DNA of 64,000 nucleotides from Paraglaciecola sp. MB-3u-78. GTDB taxonomy: Bacteria > Pseudomonadota > Gammaproteobacteria > Enterobacterales > Alteromonadaceae. The translations under genes and the position numbers were made by a program. Position 1 is the stretch's first letter. The number at the start of each line of letters is the position of its first letter. The DNA is taken from assembly GCF_002835935.1 (NCBI RefSeq), contig NZ_PJCF01000086.1:186001-250000 (forward strand), written 5' to 3'. This document shows positions 10,037 to 19,776 of the stretch, piece by piece. The notes under the pieces were generated by a model that saw only the letters and a list, made by a program, of their open reading frames with translations, was not told the DNA's origin and did not search any database.

Positions 10037-10135
10037 TATTTTAAGAAAAGCGGTACGCCTTAACCAGAGTTCAGGTTAAATAATGTTGATTGTTATTGGC
10101 TGCGCTTTACACTAATCAAACTCACCCCCAAAAAA

Positions 10136-11248
10136 GTGTTTATTGTTTTCCTTATGTTGATACAAGATGTCATCCAACACCTGTTAAATACTTTAGAAGC
10201 GAAAGGGTTTAAAACCTTAGTGCATTTCGAGTTGGAAGGTGTGTGCGAATTGCGGCCCAATCAACAAAAGCTCGATTATTTAGGTATCAATCAAAAACTT
10301 GCAAGGCTGGGCATAGACGGTGAGTTAAAGTCTGAGTATTGGAAAAATCAATGGGAATTTGTATCATTATTTAATGGTCAGTCGCCATTAAAAGAAGCCC
10401 AAAACTTAGCCCACGCTATGAGGGTCTTACCCACCTTGATGTGCCAACATGGTGCGGCTAAAGTCATGATGGTGCCCGTTGCTTGGGGGGCTGATAAAGG
10501 TCGGTATGTGCCTGGCTCTGGTGCAATTTTTTCACTGGATACTCGGTCTGTGCATATTCCAAATGCGATTCAAATGAATGTCAGTGTTGAAAATCAGCAG
10601 GGCGAAAATTTATTTGCTCAACAAGGGTTAGGCGAGTGGATCCAGTATGAGTTGTTGGTCAATAGTTATGCTTGTTGCCTTTTGTTTTTACCCGAAGAAG
10701 ACGCCTTTAAACGTTTAGCGTTGCGTCAAGACTATGGATTAGACGCTGAACTGAGTTCACCGGTTGTGCTGTCTGGTGGGCATCAAGGCAGTATAGCCTT
10801 GTACAAAGAAATAGGTAAACACAATCAGGCGATGGGTTTAGAGCCGCTATTTTTTGCTAGCGACAACTCAGTGTTGCAGTATGCAGGTGATTGGCGAAAA
10901 ACTGCGCGAGTAGAGCATAGAATTGGTGCAACCAGTAAAAACTATGATCCTTATTCGAATATGTTGTTTATTCTAATAAACGTGCTTGAAGGAATCAACA
11001 AGTGGCAAGTTGCAGACTCGCTGCCACAATTTAAAGATAAAGCGTTACCAGTGTCTTTGTTTGATGAACATAATAAACCCGATGGGCAACAAACATTGGG
11101 TGCGCTATCTTTATTTGAAAATGAGACTTGGTTTGCAGATAAAATAAATTTTTACTGCACAGACATACCCAATATGAATGTGAATAATTTGGGTGTAAAG
11201 ATGAAAGAAATGATGCTCAGTAAATACCAACGAACGGTTATTACGTAA
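10136..11248 (+). CDS. Uncharacterised protein upstream of ovoA, faint glutamine-synthetase-like features
   Basis: A 370-residue soluble protein with no signal or membrane segment. I do not recognise a named family. Three segments recall the catalytic fold of glutamine synthetases in the right order: NQWEFVSLF (compare the QxE strand), PNAIQMNVSVE (compare the SGxHxHxS strand) and ARVEHRIGATSKNYDPYSNM near residue 265 (compare RxExRxxGxxxNPY). The resemblance is weak and untested. It stands 26 nt before ovoA on the same strand, so a role with OvoA is likely. GTG at 10136 is the longest start; ATG at 10154 (MLIQDVIQHL) is plausible, and neither has a clear ribosome site. Confidence 0.6.
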   Translation: MFIVFLMLIQDVIQHLLNTLEAKGFKTLVHFELEGVCELRPNQQKLDYLGINQKLARLGIDGELKSEYWKNQWEFVSLFNGQSPLKEAQNLAHAMRVLPTLMCQHGAAKVMMVPVAWGADKGRYVPGSGAIFSLDTRSVHIPNAIQMNVSVENQQGENLFAQQGLGEWIQYELLVNSYACCLLFLPEEDAFKRLALRQDYGLDAELSSPVVLSGGHQGSIALYKEIGKHNQAMGLEPLFFASDNSVLQYAGDWRKTARVEHRIGATSKNYDPYSNMLFILINVLEGINKWQVADSLPQFKDKALPVSLFDEHNKPDGQQTLGALSLFENETWFADKINFYCTDIPNMNVNNLGVKMKEMMLSKYQRTVIT

Positions 11249-11274
11249 AATTCATAAAAGTTGAATCAGCAATA

Positions 11275-13431
11275 TTGAGGTTGATTCAAATAGATAAAAA
11301 ATTAGGAAAGCACGTTTTGCTTAAACAAAAATTAATTATATTAGACAAGCCTCCGCTTTTAACCGGCAGTGATGTTGAAAACAAACGCGCCGAGCTCAAA
11401 GCTTACTTTGAGCAAACTTGGGAGCTGTACGAATCACTTTTTTCGTTAATTAATGAAGACGAAGCTTTTGTGTTGCGTCCAGAACCGTTGCGCCACCCAT
11501 TGATTTTTTATTACGGACATACGGCAGTTTTTTACGTGAATAAATTATTGCTTGGTAAATTTATTCAACATCGAGTTGATAACCAAATCGAGTCTGTTTG
11601 TGCCGTGGGTGTAGACGAAATGTCTTGGGACGATTTATCGCCAGATAATTATCAATGGCCAAGTGTTGAAGCTGTGTCTGAATATCGAGACCAAGTGAAA
11701 GAGACCGTCTTGAGTTTAATTGATAATATGCCTCTTACGTTACCTATCACTCAAGATTCGTTAGCTTGGGTGATCCTTATGGGGTGCGAGCATGAGCGTA
11801 TTCACATTGAAACATCGTCGGTGATCATCCGTATGCTCGATACCGAATATCTAACTTCATCCAACGTATGGAAAGATTGTACAGATCTTGGTAATGCACC
11901 AAGCAATTCTTTATTGCGTGTTGCGGGACAGTCGTTAGTGTTAGGTAAACCCGATTCCAACGAAACCTATGGTTGGGATAACGAATACGGGCAATTGCCC
12001 ATTGATGTGAGCGATTTTTCTGCGTCTCAATATTTAGTTTCCAATCAAGAGTTCATGGAGTTTGTTGCTGCTGGTGGTTACAAAACGCCGAGCTTGTGGA
12101 CACAAGAAGGGCAAGGTTGGCTAGACTTTTCTAAAAGTGAAATGCCACGTTTTTGGCGACGTAGAAATGGTGAGTATTGGCAACGCAATCTCACCGAAGA
12201 AGTTCCACTGCCTCTGAGTTGGCCAGTCGAAGTTAATTACCTTGAAGCTAAAGCATTTTGTAACTGGAAAGATAACCACAGTGAAGACTATGTGCGACTG
12301 CCTACGGAAGCTGAATGGCAAGTGCTGCGGGATCAATTGAATACCGACTTAGCCGATTGGGATAAGGCGCCAGGTAACATTAATTTAGAACATTTTGCTT
12401 CGTCATGCCCAGTGAATAATTTTAAACAGACGGAATTTTATGATGTAATTGGTAATGTATGGCAGTGGACGGAAAGCCCTATAGATGGTTACGAAGGGTT
12501 TAAAGTCCATCCATTATACGATGACTTTTCAACACCTACCTTTGATGGTCAACATAATCTAATAAAAGGTGGCAGCTGGATGTCTACCGGTAACGAGGCT
12601 ACTCGTGATTCTCGCTATGCATTTCGTCGTCATTTCCATCAACATTCAGGTTTTCGTTATGTTTCAAGCAAAAATCAAGAAGTACCCATTACAGCCGTAA
12701 CAAAATGTGAGATGCAAACCGATATTAGTCAACAATTACACCACCACTTTGGTGTGGGCAGTCATCAGCAAAACCATGACCTGCAGCAAATCCTTAAGGT
12801 AGTGCAACCCTATGTAACGCTAGACAGCAAAGTTCTCGATTTGGGTTGTGGTGTGGGGCGTTTATCTTTTGAATTAGCTAAAACAACCAATCATGTTGAT
12901 GGAATAGATTTTACCGCAAGACATATTCAACATTGTCTTGATTTAAAAGAGCAGGGGCAACTACGTTATGCCATGCCGACTCAAGGTGAAATTTTCGATT
13001 TTCATGAAGTAACTCTAGAAAACTTAGGACTTGAGCAATCACCAGAAAACTTGCATTTTTCACAAGGCGATGGGCTTAACTTAAAACCACAGTTTGGCGA
13101 CTATGACCTGGCTATTTGTCATCGTGTTATCGAATTTAGTTATCAGCCACAAGAATTATTACAGCAACTTAGCCAACGCATAAAACCGGGCGGAGTAGTG
13201 GTATTGGGTAGCAGTTATGCTTGGGATCTATCTATCACCGACATGCCACATTGGATAGGCGGCTTTAAACGAAATGGTGAAAACCTCAGCAGTGAAGCGC
13301 ATTTGTTTGAAATTATGTCTACAGAGTTTGATCTGCTACAAGAAACACAAGTAACAAGTCAATTTGAATTAGATCAACGCACTAGCCAAACCGCCAACAA
13401 CCATATTACTATCTGGCGCAAACGAGTCTAA
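11275..13431 (+). CDS. ovoA: 5-histidylcysteine sulfoxide synthase OvoA (ovothiol biosynthesis)
   Basis: A 718-residue three-domain enzyme. Residues ~30-190 are DinB-like with iron-binding histidines (HPLIFYYGHT, EHERIHIET). Residues ~215-460 are an FGE-sulfatase domain (YGWDNEYG, RLPTEAEW, NVWQWTES, GGSWMST, FRRHFHQHSGFRYV). Residues ~490-715 are a SAM methyltransferase (LDLGCGVGRLSFEL). OvoA joins cysteine to histidine C5 with oxygen; the methyltransferase domain later methylates the imidazole in ovothiol A, an antioxidant. No OvoB lyase is recognisable in the window. The listed TTG start is tentative. Identification is firm from the domain order, which is specific to OvoA. Confidence 0.94.
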   Translation: MRLIQIDKKLGKHVLLKQKLIILDKPPLLTGSDVENKRAELKAYFEQTWELYESLFSLINEDEAFVLRPEPLRHPLIFYYGHTAVFYVNKLLLGKFIQHRVDNQIESVCAVGVDEMSWDDLSPDNYQWPSVEAVSEYRDQVKETVLSLIDNMPLTLPITQDSLAWVILMGCEHERIHIETSSVIIRMLDTEYLTSSNVWKDCTDLGNAPSNSLLRVAGQSLVLGKPDSNETYGWDNEYGQLPIDVSDFSASQYLVSNQEFMEFVAAGGYKTPSLWTQEGQGWLDFSKSEMPRFWRRRNGEYWQRNLTEEVPLPLSWPVEVNYLEAKAFCNWKDNHSEDYVRLPTEAEWQVLRDQLNTDLADWDKAPGNINLEHFASSCPVNNFKQTEFYDVIGNVWQWTESPIDGYEGFKVHPLYDDFSTPTFDGQHNLIKGGSWMSTGNEATRDSRYAFRRHFHQHSGFRYVSSKNQEVPITAVTKCEMQTDISQQLHHHFGVGSHQQNHDLQQILKVVQPYVTLDSKVLDLGCGVGRLSFELAKTTNHVDGIDFTARHIQHCLDLKEQGQLRYAMPTQGEIFDFHEVTLENLGLEQSPENLHFSQGDGLNLKPQFGDYDLAICHRVIEFSYQPQELLQQLSQRIKPGGVVVLGSSYAWDLSITDMPHWIGGFKRNGENLSSEAHLFEIMSTEFDLLQETQVTSQFELDQRTSQTANNHITIWRKRV

Positions 13432-13448
13432 ATAGCTGGATAGTTGCT

Positions 13449-14654
13449 TTGAGCAAAAAATATGTTGTCGCAGGTGCGGGTATTGGTGGTTTGTGTGCAG
13501 CCTTGGCACTGACTAAACGGGGTTTTGAGGTAGCAGTTTACGAACAATCTACTCAACTTGGCGAAGTAGGGGCAGGCTTACAACTTAGCTCCAACGCCAT
13601 ACATGTATTACAAGCCCTTGGGATCGCCGAGCAAGTCAAAGCTAAGGCTTTTTGTCCAGAGTCAGCGGTGATGCGTCATTATCAAACTGGAAAAACCTAC
13701 TTCACTGTACCTTTAGGTGATACCGCCACACAAAAATATGGGGCGGATTATCTGCATATCCACCGCGCTGATTTACTGACTGTTATTCATGAAGCTTGCG
13801 AAGTTGCGGGTGTAAGTATTCATCTAGGTCAAGCTATTCAAGGTTATCAACACAAGTCTCAAAACCTTACTATCGAATTTGAAAATGGCGAATGTCTAGA
13901 AGCGGATTTGTTAATAGGTGCAGATGGCATCAAGTCAAAAGTACAAGCTTGTATGTTAGGTCAAACAGCCGCTGAGTTCACTGGACAAGTCGCCTGGAGA
14001 GGCGTGGTTGCAGCAAGCAAACTTCCCAAGGGATTTATTAAACCTAATGCCAATCTGTGGGTAGGGCCGGGCAAACATTTTGTGAGTTATTATTTGCGTG
14101 GTGGCGATTTAATCAATTTTGTAGCCGTGCAAGAACGTAGGGATTGGCAAAAAGAATCATGGAATGAACCGGGTGATATCAGCCAACTGCGAGAGACATT
14201 TGAAGGTTGGCATCCAGCAGTCACAGAATTATTAGCTGCGACAGAGTTTTGTTTTCTTTGGGCTTTGTTCGACAGACAACCTCTTAACCAATGGACAGAT
14301 AACAAGGTTGCTCTTTTAGGCGATGCCTGCCATCCGATGTTGCCCTTTTTAGCTCAAGGTGCGGCTATGGCAATTGAAGACAGCTATGCTTTGGCCCATT
14401 GTTTGGCAAGTGATAGTCATACTCAAACTGCGTTACAAACCTACCAAAATATACGTTTACCCCGTACCCGAAAAATTCAACTTAATGCCCGTAGAAATGC
14501 AGCTTTGTATCATATGGGTTCACCCATTGAGCAAGCTAAGTTAGCGGTATTGTCGGGGCTATCCCATCTTGGTTTAAGTGATACAGTGGCAGCGAAAAAG
14601 CTTGATTCTATCTATGCTTACAACATTGTTGAGCAGTTAAACAGATTAACTTAA
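13449..14654 (+). CDS. FAD-dependent aromatic monooxygenase (salicylate hydroxylase-like)
   Basis: A 401-residue class A flavoprotein monooxygenase. The N-terminal dinucleotide fold reads VAGAGIGGLCAALALTKRG, the middle has LIGADGIKSKVQ (the DG motif) and residues ~280-300 have ALLGDACHPMLPFLAQGAAM, which holds the FAD ribityl chain. The nearest known groups are salicylate and 3-hydroxybenzoate 6-hydroxylases and UbiH-like enzymes; the substrate is not readable. It starts with TTG 18 nt after ovoA stops, on the same strand, so it may share the transcript. A part in ovothiol or thiohistidine metabolism is possible but unproven. Confidence 0.85.
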   Translation: MSKKYVVAGAGIGGLCAALALTKRGFEVAVYEQSTQLGEVGAGLQLSSNAIHVLQALGIAEQVKAKAFCPESAVMRHYQTGKTYFTVPLGDTATQKYGADYLHIHRADLLTVIHEACEVAGVSIHLGQAIQGYQHKSQNLTIEFENGECLEADLLIGADGIKSKVQACMLGQTAAEFTGQVAWRGVVAASKLPKGFIKPNANLWVGPGKHFVSYYLRGGDLINFVAVQERRDWQKESWNEPGDISQLRETFEGWHPAVTELLAATEFCFLWALFDRQPLNQWTDNKVALLGDACHPMLPFLAQGAAMAIEDSYALAHCLASDSHTQTALQTYQNIRLPRTRKIQLNARRNAALYHMGSPIEQAKLAVLSGLSHLGLSDTVAAKKLDSIYAYNIVEQLNRLT

Positions 14655-15182
14655 GTGTGAATGATGGACGTCGAAAGTCATAGATGAGGCAAGTATTTGA
14701 TAATTATCCGCCTCAAATCAAACTACTCTATTGACCATTGACCATTGACCATTGGACAATGGATTTTTGAGCTTGCCAAAAGCTCGGATGAAATAAGTCA
14801 AATCGAAAAATATCTAAAATGGAGGGAGTCTAGTTAAGTGACTCACTCCCAATTTGCAAATTAACATCACCTCAGCTAATACTGGCTAAAGTTGCTTCCT
14901 ATTTCTCATCATACCGTCATACCCAATAAATGGACATTTTTCAAATAGCACAGACACGGCATTTTTTATTTCTGTACCCACTAAAAATGTTGATACAGGT
15001 CAGTGCCAAAACATCAGGAAGATGTATGTTCTTTATTTAACATTCAACATAGTCGTCAGAAGCTTCCCTTCAGATGATTTAATCACTGGAACCTTGAAAT
15101 GTGAAAATACAGGTAAAAGGTGAATTAGTACTCACCTTAGCTGATATCGCAAATGCTAATTTCAGTGGTTTGGACAATCATA
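14655..15182. other. Intergenic region with a short tandem repeat
   Basis: About 500 bases without a convincing gene. TTGACCA is repeated three times head to tail at 14731-14751 and is followed by TTGGACAATGG, so the last unit also forms a short palindrome (CCATTG/CAATGG). A 29-codon frame runs from GTG at about 15100 to the TAA at 15186, but nothing supports it as a gene. The repeat could be an operator for the metal-related genes downstream; this is speculative. Confidence 0.4.
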
Positions 15183-16178
15183 ATGTTTAAAATATTCACA
15201 GATTTCGCTGATTGGCTGACATATTCCATCTTTGGTTTATCCCCTGATAGTAAGCTGGGGGATGCAGCGCATTTCTTTATTGAAGATGTGAGCAAAATAT
15301 ATGTGCTTTTGATCGTCATGATTTATGTCATCGCACTGTTACGTGCATCCCTTAATATAGAGGCTGTTCGTGATTACCTCGCGGGTAAACATCGAGGCGT
15401 TGGGTATCTAATGGGTTCTGCTTTCGGTGCCATTACTCCCTTCTGTTCCTGTTCGAGTATCCCTATATTCCTTGGGTTTACTTCTGCTGGTATTCCTGTG
15501 GGGATCACCATGGCATTTTTGATTACGTCTCCTTTGATCAACGAAGTCGCGATACTGTTACTGATGAGTTTGCTGGGGTGGAAATTCACCCTTTTATATG
15601 TCGTTATTGGTATGTCCGTGGGGATATTAGGCGGGGTGTTCCTTGATATGATCAAGGCACAACGCTGGCTGCAATCATTTGCAGCTAAGGCACTACAGCA
15701 GGCTCAAGCTAGCTCAGAGACTCCAAACTCACCACAGAGTATTGCCTCACTTAGTCTCACCGATAGACATAGGTTTGCGATAACTGAGTCCATGGAGATA
15801 TTTGCTCGGGTATGGATATGGGTCATCGTAGGTGTGGGTATTGGTGCCGCTCTGCATGGCTTTGTACCTGAGGGCTGGATTAATGCTAATTTAGGTGAAG
15901 GACAATGGTGGTCTGTTCCTGCTGCGGTGCTGCTCGGTATCCCATTATATTCAAATGCTACCGGCGTTATTCCTGTTATGGAAAGCTTGATAACCAAGGG
16001 TCTCCCGGTAGGCACTGCTTTAGCATTTTGTATGAGTACGGTAGCGGCAAGTTTTCCTGAATTCATCCTTTTAAAACAAGTGATGCAATGGAAATTGTTA
16101 GCTATTTTGTTTGTTATGTTATTAATCGCATTTACAATTGTTGGCTGGATTTTTAATGCATTTATTCCCTTTATATAA
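15183..16178 (+). CDS. YraQ/ArsP-type permease
   Basis: A 331-residue integral membrane protein of the PF03773 permease family, with about eight hydrophobic segments. The diagnostic loop FGAITPFCSCSSIPIFLGF lies near residue 80, and a related half-motif (GIPLYSNATGVIPVMESL) appears in the second half, showing the internal repeat of the family. Relatives export organoarsenicals or are of unknown substrate; the CSCSS cysteines suggest a soft metal or thiol ligand. The thioredoxin-like gene starts 10 nt downstream, a pairing seen widely. ATG at 15153 adds ten residues and is the alternative start. The substrate is not determined. Confidence 0.85.
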   Translation: MFKIFTDFADWLTYSIFGLSPDSKLGDAAHFFIEDVSKIYVLLIVMIYVIALLRASLNIEAVRDYLAGKHRGVGYLMGSAFGAITPFCSCSSIPIFLGFTSAGIPVGITMAFLITSPLINEVAILLLMSLLGWKFTLLYVVIGMSVGILGGVFLDMIKAQRWLQSFAAKALQQAQASSETPNSPQSIASLSLTDRHRFAITESMEIFARVWIWVIVGVGIGAALHGFVPEGWINANLGEGQWWSVPAAVLLGIPLYSNATGVIPVMESLITKGLPVGTALAFCMSTVAASFPEFILLKQVMQWKLLAILFVMLLIAFTIVGWIFNAFIPFI

Positions 16179-16188
16179 GGTCTGAATT

Positions 16189-16428
16189 ATGAAGAATATC
16201 CTAGTGCTCGGTAGTGGTTGTGTAAAATGCACAAAAACGGCTGAAGCTATCGAAAAAATTGCAGGCGAGCTTGATGTCAACGTCTCTGTCACCAAGGAGA
16301 CAAACCCTCAAGTCATCATGAGATATGGGGTCATGAGTACCCCTGCTGTTGTGATTAACGACAAATTAATACACAGCGGATCTATTCCACATCGTGAAAA
16401 CGTCATCAACTGGCTGCAACAGGAGTAA
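16189..16428 (+). CDS. Small thioredoxin-like protein (TM0996 family)
   Basis: A 79-residue protein that fits the minimal thioredoxin fold. It begins MKNILVLGSGCVKCTKTAE, with the redox pair CVKC at residues ~11-14, and has the cis-proline segment MSTPAVVIND near residue 50. Proteins of this type are often encoded right behind PF03773 permeases, as here (10 nt gap), and probably hand electrons or a metal to the permease. The pair is best read as one functional unit. The family call is firm; the partner role is inference from the recurring gene order. Confidence 0.88.
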   Translation: MKNILVLGSGCVKCTKTAEAIEKIAGELDVNVSVTKETNPQVIMRYGVMSTPAVVINDKLIHSGSIPHRENVINWLQQE

Positions 16429-16598
16429 GTGGATGATATATTCATTTGACCTTTTATCTAGTTGTAATCGATAAACCTTTACACTTATTCTGGAAGCGAT
16501 TGGGAACATACCGCCAGAAAATACGGGGGCAAACAGTCATTCGTTGAGAACTACGTCTATATCTCAACAACACAAATCTACATTGGCAAAAATTAAAC

Positions 16599-17510
16599 AT
16601 GCACAGTCATAATCACAATCACAATCATGGTACCGGAAATAGTAGCGACGCCTCTAGAAGAATTGGGTGGGCATTCTTTCTCAATGTTGTGTTTACTATC
16701 ATCGAGTTTATTGGTGGGTGGTTGACTAACAGTACTGCCATCATGGCTGATGCCGTGCATGATTTAGGCGATAGTTTGTCTATCGGCAGCGCTTGGGTGT
16801 TGAATAAGCTCAGTGACAAAGAGGCAAACAGCACTTTTTCCTATGGTTACAAGCGTTTTTCATTACTAGGCGCATTAATCAACGGCATGGTGCTGACCCT
16901 TGGCTCAATCTGGATCTTACTCGAATCGATCCCCAGACTGGCCGAGCCTGAAATGCCTCAAGTTGAAGGCATGTTGTTGCTGTCGATATTTGGTATCGCA
17001 GTGAATGGATTTGCTGCATATAAATTAAGCGAAGGTGACTCACTTAACGAACGGGTTCTGAACTGGCACCTACTCGAAGATGTGTTGGGCTGGGTGGCGG
17101 TGCTGATTGTTTCAATAGTACTGATGTTCAAACCTTGGCCAATATTAGATCCAATATTATCCATTGGTTTCACTCTGTTTATCTTGTTTAATGTAGGTCG
17201 AAATTTGAAAGAGACCATACTGTTATTCTTACAAGCGACACCAGATGATAAACAGCTAAAAGAAGTGCGTGGTGTTCTCACTTCGAAACCAGAAGTAAAG
17301 GAGCTGCATCACTTTCATATTTGGTCTATGGACGGTGAGCATAGTGTGATGACGGTGCACCTTGTGTTAAGACAAGAAGTGACAGTGATGCAAATGAAAA
17401 AACTCAAGAATACACTTCAAAAAGAACTCGAAGTATTTGCATTTGTGCATACAACCATAGAGTTTGAGTTTGCAGATGAAGTATGCCGAGATGAAAGTGC
17501 CAATCATTAA
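16599..17510 (+). CDS. Cation diffusion facilitator (zinc/cobalt/cadmium exporter, CzcD-like)
   Basis: A 303-residue CDF antiporter. The N-terminus is His-rich (HSHNHNHNHG), followed by transmembrane helices with the metal-site motif MADAVHDLGDSL (D..HD..D) at residues ~51-62 and a second site in NWHLLEDVLGW. The C-terminal cytoplasmic domain (from about residue 205) contains HHFHIWSMDGEHSVMTVHLVL, typical for metal-regulated dimerisation. It exports divalent metal in exchange for protons. It lies 170 nt behind the permease/thioredoxin pair, on the same strand, and makes the neighbourhood look like a small metal-resistance locus. No metalloregulator gene is visible. Confidence 0.92.
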   Translation: MHSHNHNHNHGTGNSSDASRRIGWAFFLNVVFTIIEFIGGWLTNSTAIMADAVHDLGDSLSIGSAWVLNKLSDKEANSTFSYGYKRFSLLGALINGMVLTLGSIWILLESIPRLAEPEMPQVEGMLLLSIFGIAVNGFAAYKLSEGDSLNERVLNWHLLEDVLGWVAVLIVSIVLMFKPWPILDPILSIGFTLFILFNVGRNLKETILLFLQATPDDKQLKEVRGVLTSKPEVKELHHFHIWSMDGEHSVMTVHLVLRQEVTVMQMKKLKNTLQKELEVFAFVHTTIEFEFADEVCRDESANH

Positions 17511-17796
17511 CATGACGTGTGTCCAATGTTTCGTTATTTGGGCACTGAGACAATCTGCATTATGAAAAATAATGTGTATACAAAAAACTCTTAAAGAAAG
17601 TTATCGAGACACCCAAAATAATTATCCAATTATTTGAAGTATTCAACGTATTTGAAAAAGTGGGATTGATTAATGTTCTTTATCTACTAAAACTACAGGG
17701 CAAAAATAGTGTTGTTGTCTATTGATTTGTTTAAAATCACAGTAGCTCGTTGAATTGTCATTTGTCAAAGAAGCACTAAAAACACAGCTTCAAAAA

Positions 17797-17828
17797 TAAC
17801 AGTGATGTATCACTATAAATCACTGTTA
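17797..17828. promoter_or_regulatory. Perfect 10-bp inverted repeat upstream of acyl-CoA dehydrogenase
   Basis: TAACAGTGAT (17797-17806) and ATCACTGTTA (17819-17828) are exact complements separated by 12 nt. The surrounding 500 bases (17511-18021) hold no gene. The site lies about 195 nt before the acyl-CoA dehydrogenase start and may be an operator or part of a terminator for the upstream exporter gene. Confidence 0.4.
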
Positions 17829-18021
17829 TAAAAATATTGTAAAACAGTCTTTTTTCTAAAAATATCAGTAATTTCAGCTGTTTGGGGCGATCACGATAGC
17901 CATTGCCGCGTCATTCAACTATTATATTTTGACTGATTTATTTGAAATCTACACTTTATTATTCGTGACAATAAGTGTCAGTTATACACGTCAGATTTCA
18001 CCAAATTTTAAGGAAACAACT

Positions 18022-19269
18022 ATGTCGACTGAAGACTTAAACGATTTACGCATGTCTGAAGCAGTGCGTCCACTTTACCTTGCGGTAAAGAAGCACATTG
18101 AAGAGAATGTTATCCCGATCCAAGATGAATTTTATTCGATTGGTGAAAAACTTACTGATCGTTGGAGCTATTCTGAACGTCAAATGGAATTGCTTGATGG
18201 CGCAAAAAGCAAAGCAAAAGAGTTAGGCCTTTGGAATTTTTTCTTGCCTGATGCTGAAACAGGTGAAGGCTTATCTAACTTGGATTACGCATATATCGCC
18301 GTTGAATTGGGTAAAGCACCTTTAGCGTCTGAAACATTAAACTGTTCTGCACCTGATACTGGCAACATGGAAGTGTTGGAGCGCGTGGGTACACCCGAGC
18401 AAAAGGCACAATGGTTGGCACCTTTGCTAAGAGGTGAAATACGCTCTTGCTTTGGTATGACCGAGCCCAACGTTGCCTCTTCTGACGCAAAAAATATCTC
18501 TACTTCGGCTGTTGAAGAAGGAGATGACTGGGTTATCAACGGTGAGAAATTTTATATTTCTGGAGCCGGTGATCCTCGCTGTAAAATCATGATTTGTATG
18601 GTTAAAAGCAGTCCTGATGCCCCAACACACAAACAACAATCACAAATTCTAGTGCCATTAGACGCACCGGGTGTCACCATAGTCGGTCCAATGCATGTAT
18701 TTGGTCATGACGACGCACCTCACGGTCATATGCACATTAAACTTGAAAACGTGCGAGTACCTAAGACCAACATGTTATTAGGTGAAGGCCGTGGTTTTGA
18801 GATTTCTCAAGTACGTTTGGGTCCAGGTCGTATTCACCATTGCATGCGTTCAATTGGCCAAGCTGAAAAAGCATTGCAGCTGGCACTTGAGCGTTCAACT
18901 TCACGAGAAGCTTTTGGTAAAAAGTTATATCAGCTTGGCAAAAATATTGAAGTCATTTCGAAAATGCGTATCGACATTGAAGCCATGCGTATGATGGTAC
19001 TAAAAGCAGCTAAAGCCATGGATGTATTGGGTAACCAAGAAGCGCGTATCTGGATACACATGATCAAAGCGATGATCCCTGAGCGAGTGTGTGAAATTAT
19101 TGATCAGTCCATGCAACTTCATGGTGCCACGGGTATCTCACAATGGTCACCGCTTTCTGCCATGTATGCAGGCCAACGCACCTTGCGTTTCGCTGATGGC
19201 CCAGATGAAGTTCATCACATGGTGGTGGGTCGCAATGAAGTACGTGAATATGAGCGTAACAAAGGCTAA
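18022..19269 (+). CDS. Acyl-CoA dehydrogenase
   Basis: A 415-residue flavoenzyme that introduces the alpha-beta double bond in acyl-CoA thioesters. Family marks are RSCFGMTEPNVASSD in the middle domain, DDWVINGEKFYISGAGDP, LGPGRIHHCMRSIGQAE, STSREAFGKKLYQL and the C-terminal QLHGATGISQWSPL with RTLRFADGPDEVH. The last features match the longer, ACAD10/11-like or FadE-like soluble group rather than short-chain types. The ATG at 18022 is preferred over the longer frame at 17929 because AAGGA lies 7 nt before it and the family N-terminus fits. It stands alone, with a likely terminator after it. Confidence 0.93.
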   Translation: MSTEDLNDLRMSEAVRPLYLAVKKHIEENVIPIQDEFYSIGEKLTDRWSYSERQMELLDGAKSKAKELGLWNFFLPDAETGEGLSNLDYAYIAVELGKAPLASETLNCSAPDTGNMEVLERVGTPEQKAQWLAPLLRGEIRSCFGMTEPNVASSDAKNISTSAVEEGDDWVINGEKFYISGAGDPRCKIMICMVKSSPDAPTHKQQSQILVPLDAPGVTIVGPMHVFGHDDAPHGHMHIKLENVRVPKTNMLLGEGRGFEISQVRLGPGRIHHCMRSIGQAEKALQLALERSTSREAFGKKLYQLGKNIEVISKMRIDIEAMRMMVLKAAKAMDVLGNQEARIWIHMIKAMIPERVCEIIDQSMQLHGATGISQWSPLSAMYAGQRTLRFADGPDEVHHMVVGRNEVREYERNKG

Positions 19270-19325
19270 ACAGTCTATTTTTACATTACATTCCGGATCT
19301 CATCTCGAATGAGCACCTAATGAAC

Positions 19326-19352
19326 AAGGGCTGGCGTAATCTGGCCCTTTTG
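19326..19352 (+). terminator. Intrinsic terminator of the acyl-CoA dehydrogenase gene
   Basis: AAGGGC (19326-19331) pairs with GCCCTT (19344-19349), and a T-rich stretch follows. It is placed 57 nt after the stop codon. Confidence 0.6.
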
Positions 19353-19524
19353 TATTTAAGACTGTTTTTATGATTTCCCCTCTAGGAGAGCAGTATGAGT
19401 CAATATAATATTGAACATAAGGAGCTGGTTAATGTATTTGGCTTTAACAGGCTAAAATAGACCCAATGGTGTGTTACCTATTGAGCCAGATTGGCATGCC
19501 ACAGGCTGCTACCAGAAATATACT

Positions 19525-19732
19525 ATGCCATCTTGCCATGCTCACTTCGGAGAAGTTAATAGAGTTTTTGATATTACCATTTTCTAGGTAATCTATCATT
19601 TGATCGGCAGCCATGATGGCGCAGTAACACCGCATCTGGGTGTCCAATATCTGAGCTCACTTTGTATTTTTCACGACTAAAACGATCTAGCCCTTTGACC
19701 GAAATCTGATTAAAGGTTTTGATTTTATACAT
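19525..19732 (-). pseudogene. serA: serA (phosphoglycerate dehydrogenase) remnant with large internal deletion
   Basis: From ATG at 19732 the minus strand reads MYKIKTFNQISVKGLDRFSR, then GHPDAVLLRHH, which is the N-terminus of the SerA type that ends in an ACT domain. After about 40 codons the frame changes, and another frame reads MAADQMIDYLENGNIKNSI and NFSEVSMAR, a segment that in SerA lies some 250 residues further on. The NAD domain between them is gone and the ACT domain is missing. It lies 44 nt downstream of serC in the same direction, so an ancestral serC-serA operon has lost serA. An intact serA must be elsewhere if the cell makes serine by this route. Confidence 0.75.
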
Positions 19733-19776
19733 CTGATCCCTACATTATTGTAGGCGTGGATTTAGGCGTTAGTCTT

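Noticed and set aside
17929-18021. N-terminal extension of the acyl-CoA dehydrogenase
   Set aside because: The 31 extra residues do not fit the family, and the ATG at 18022 has AAGGA at the right distance.
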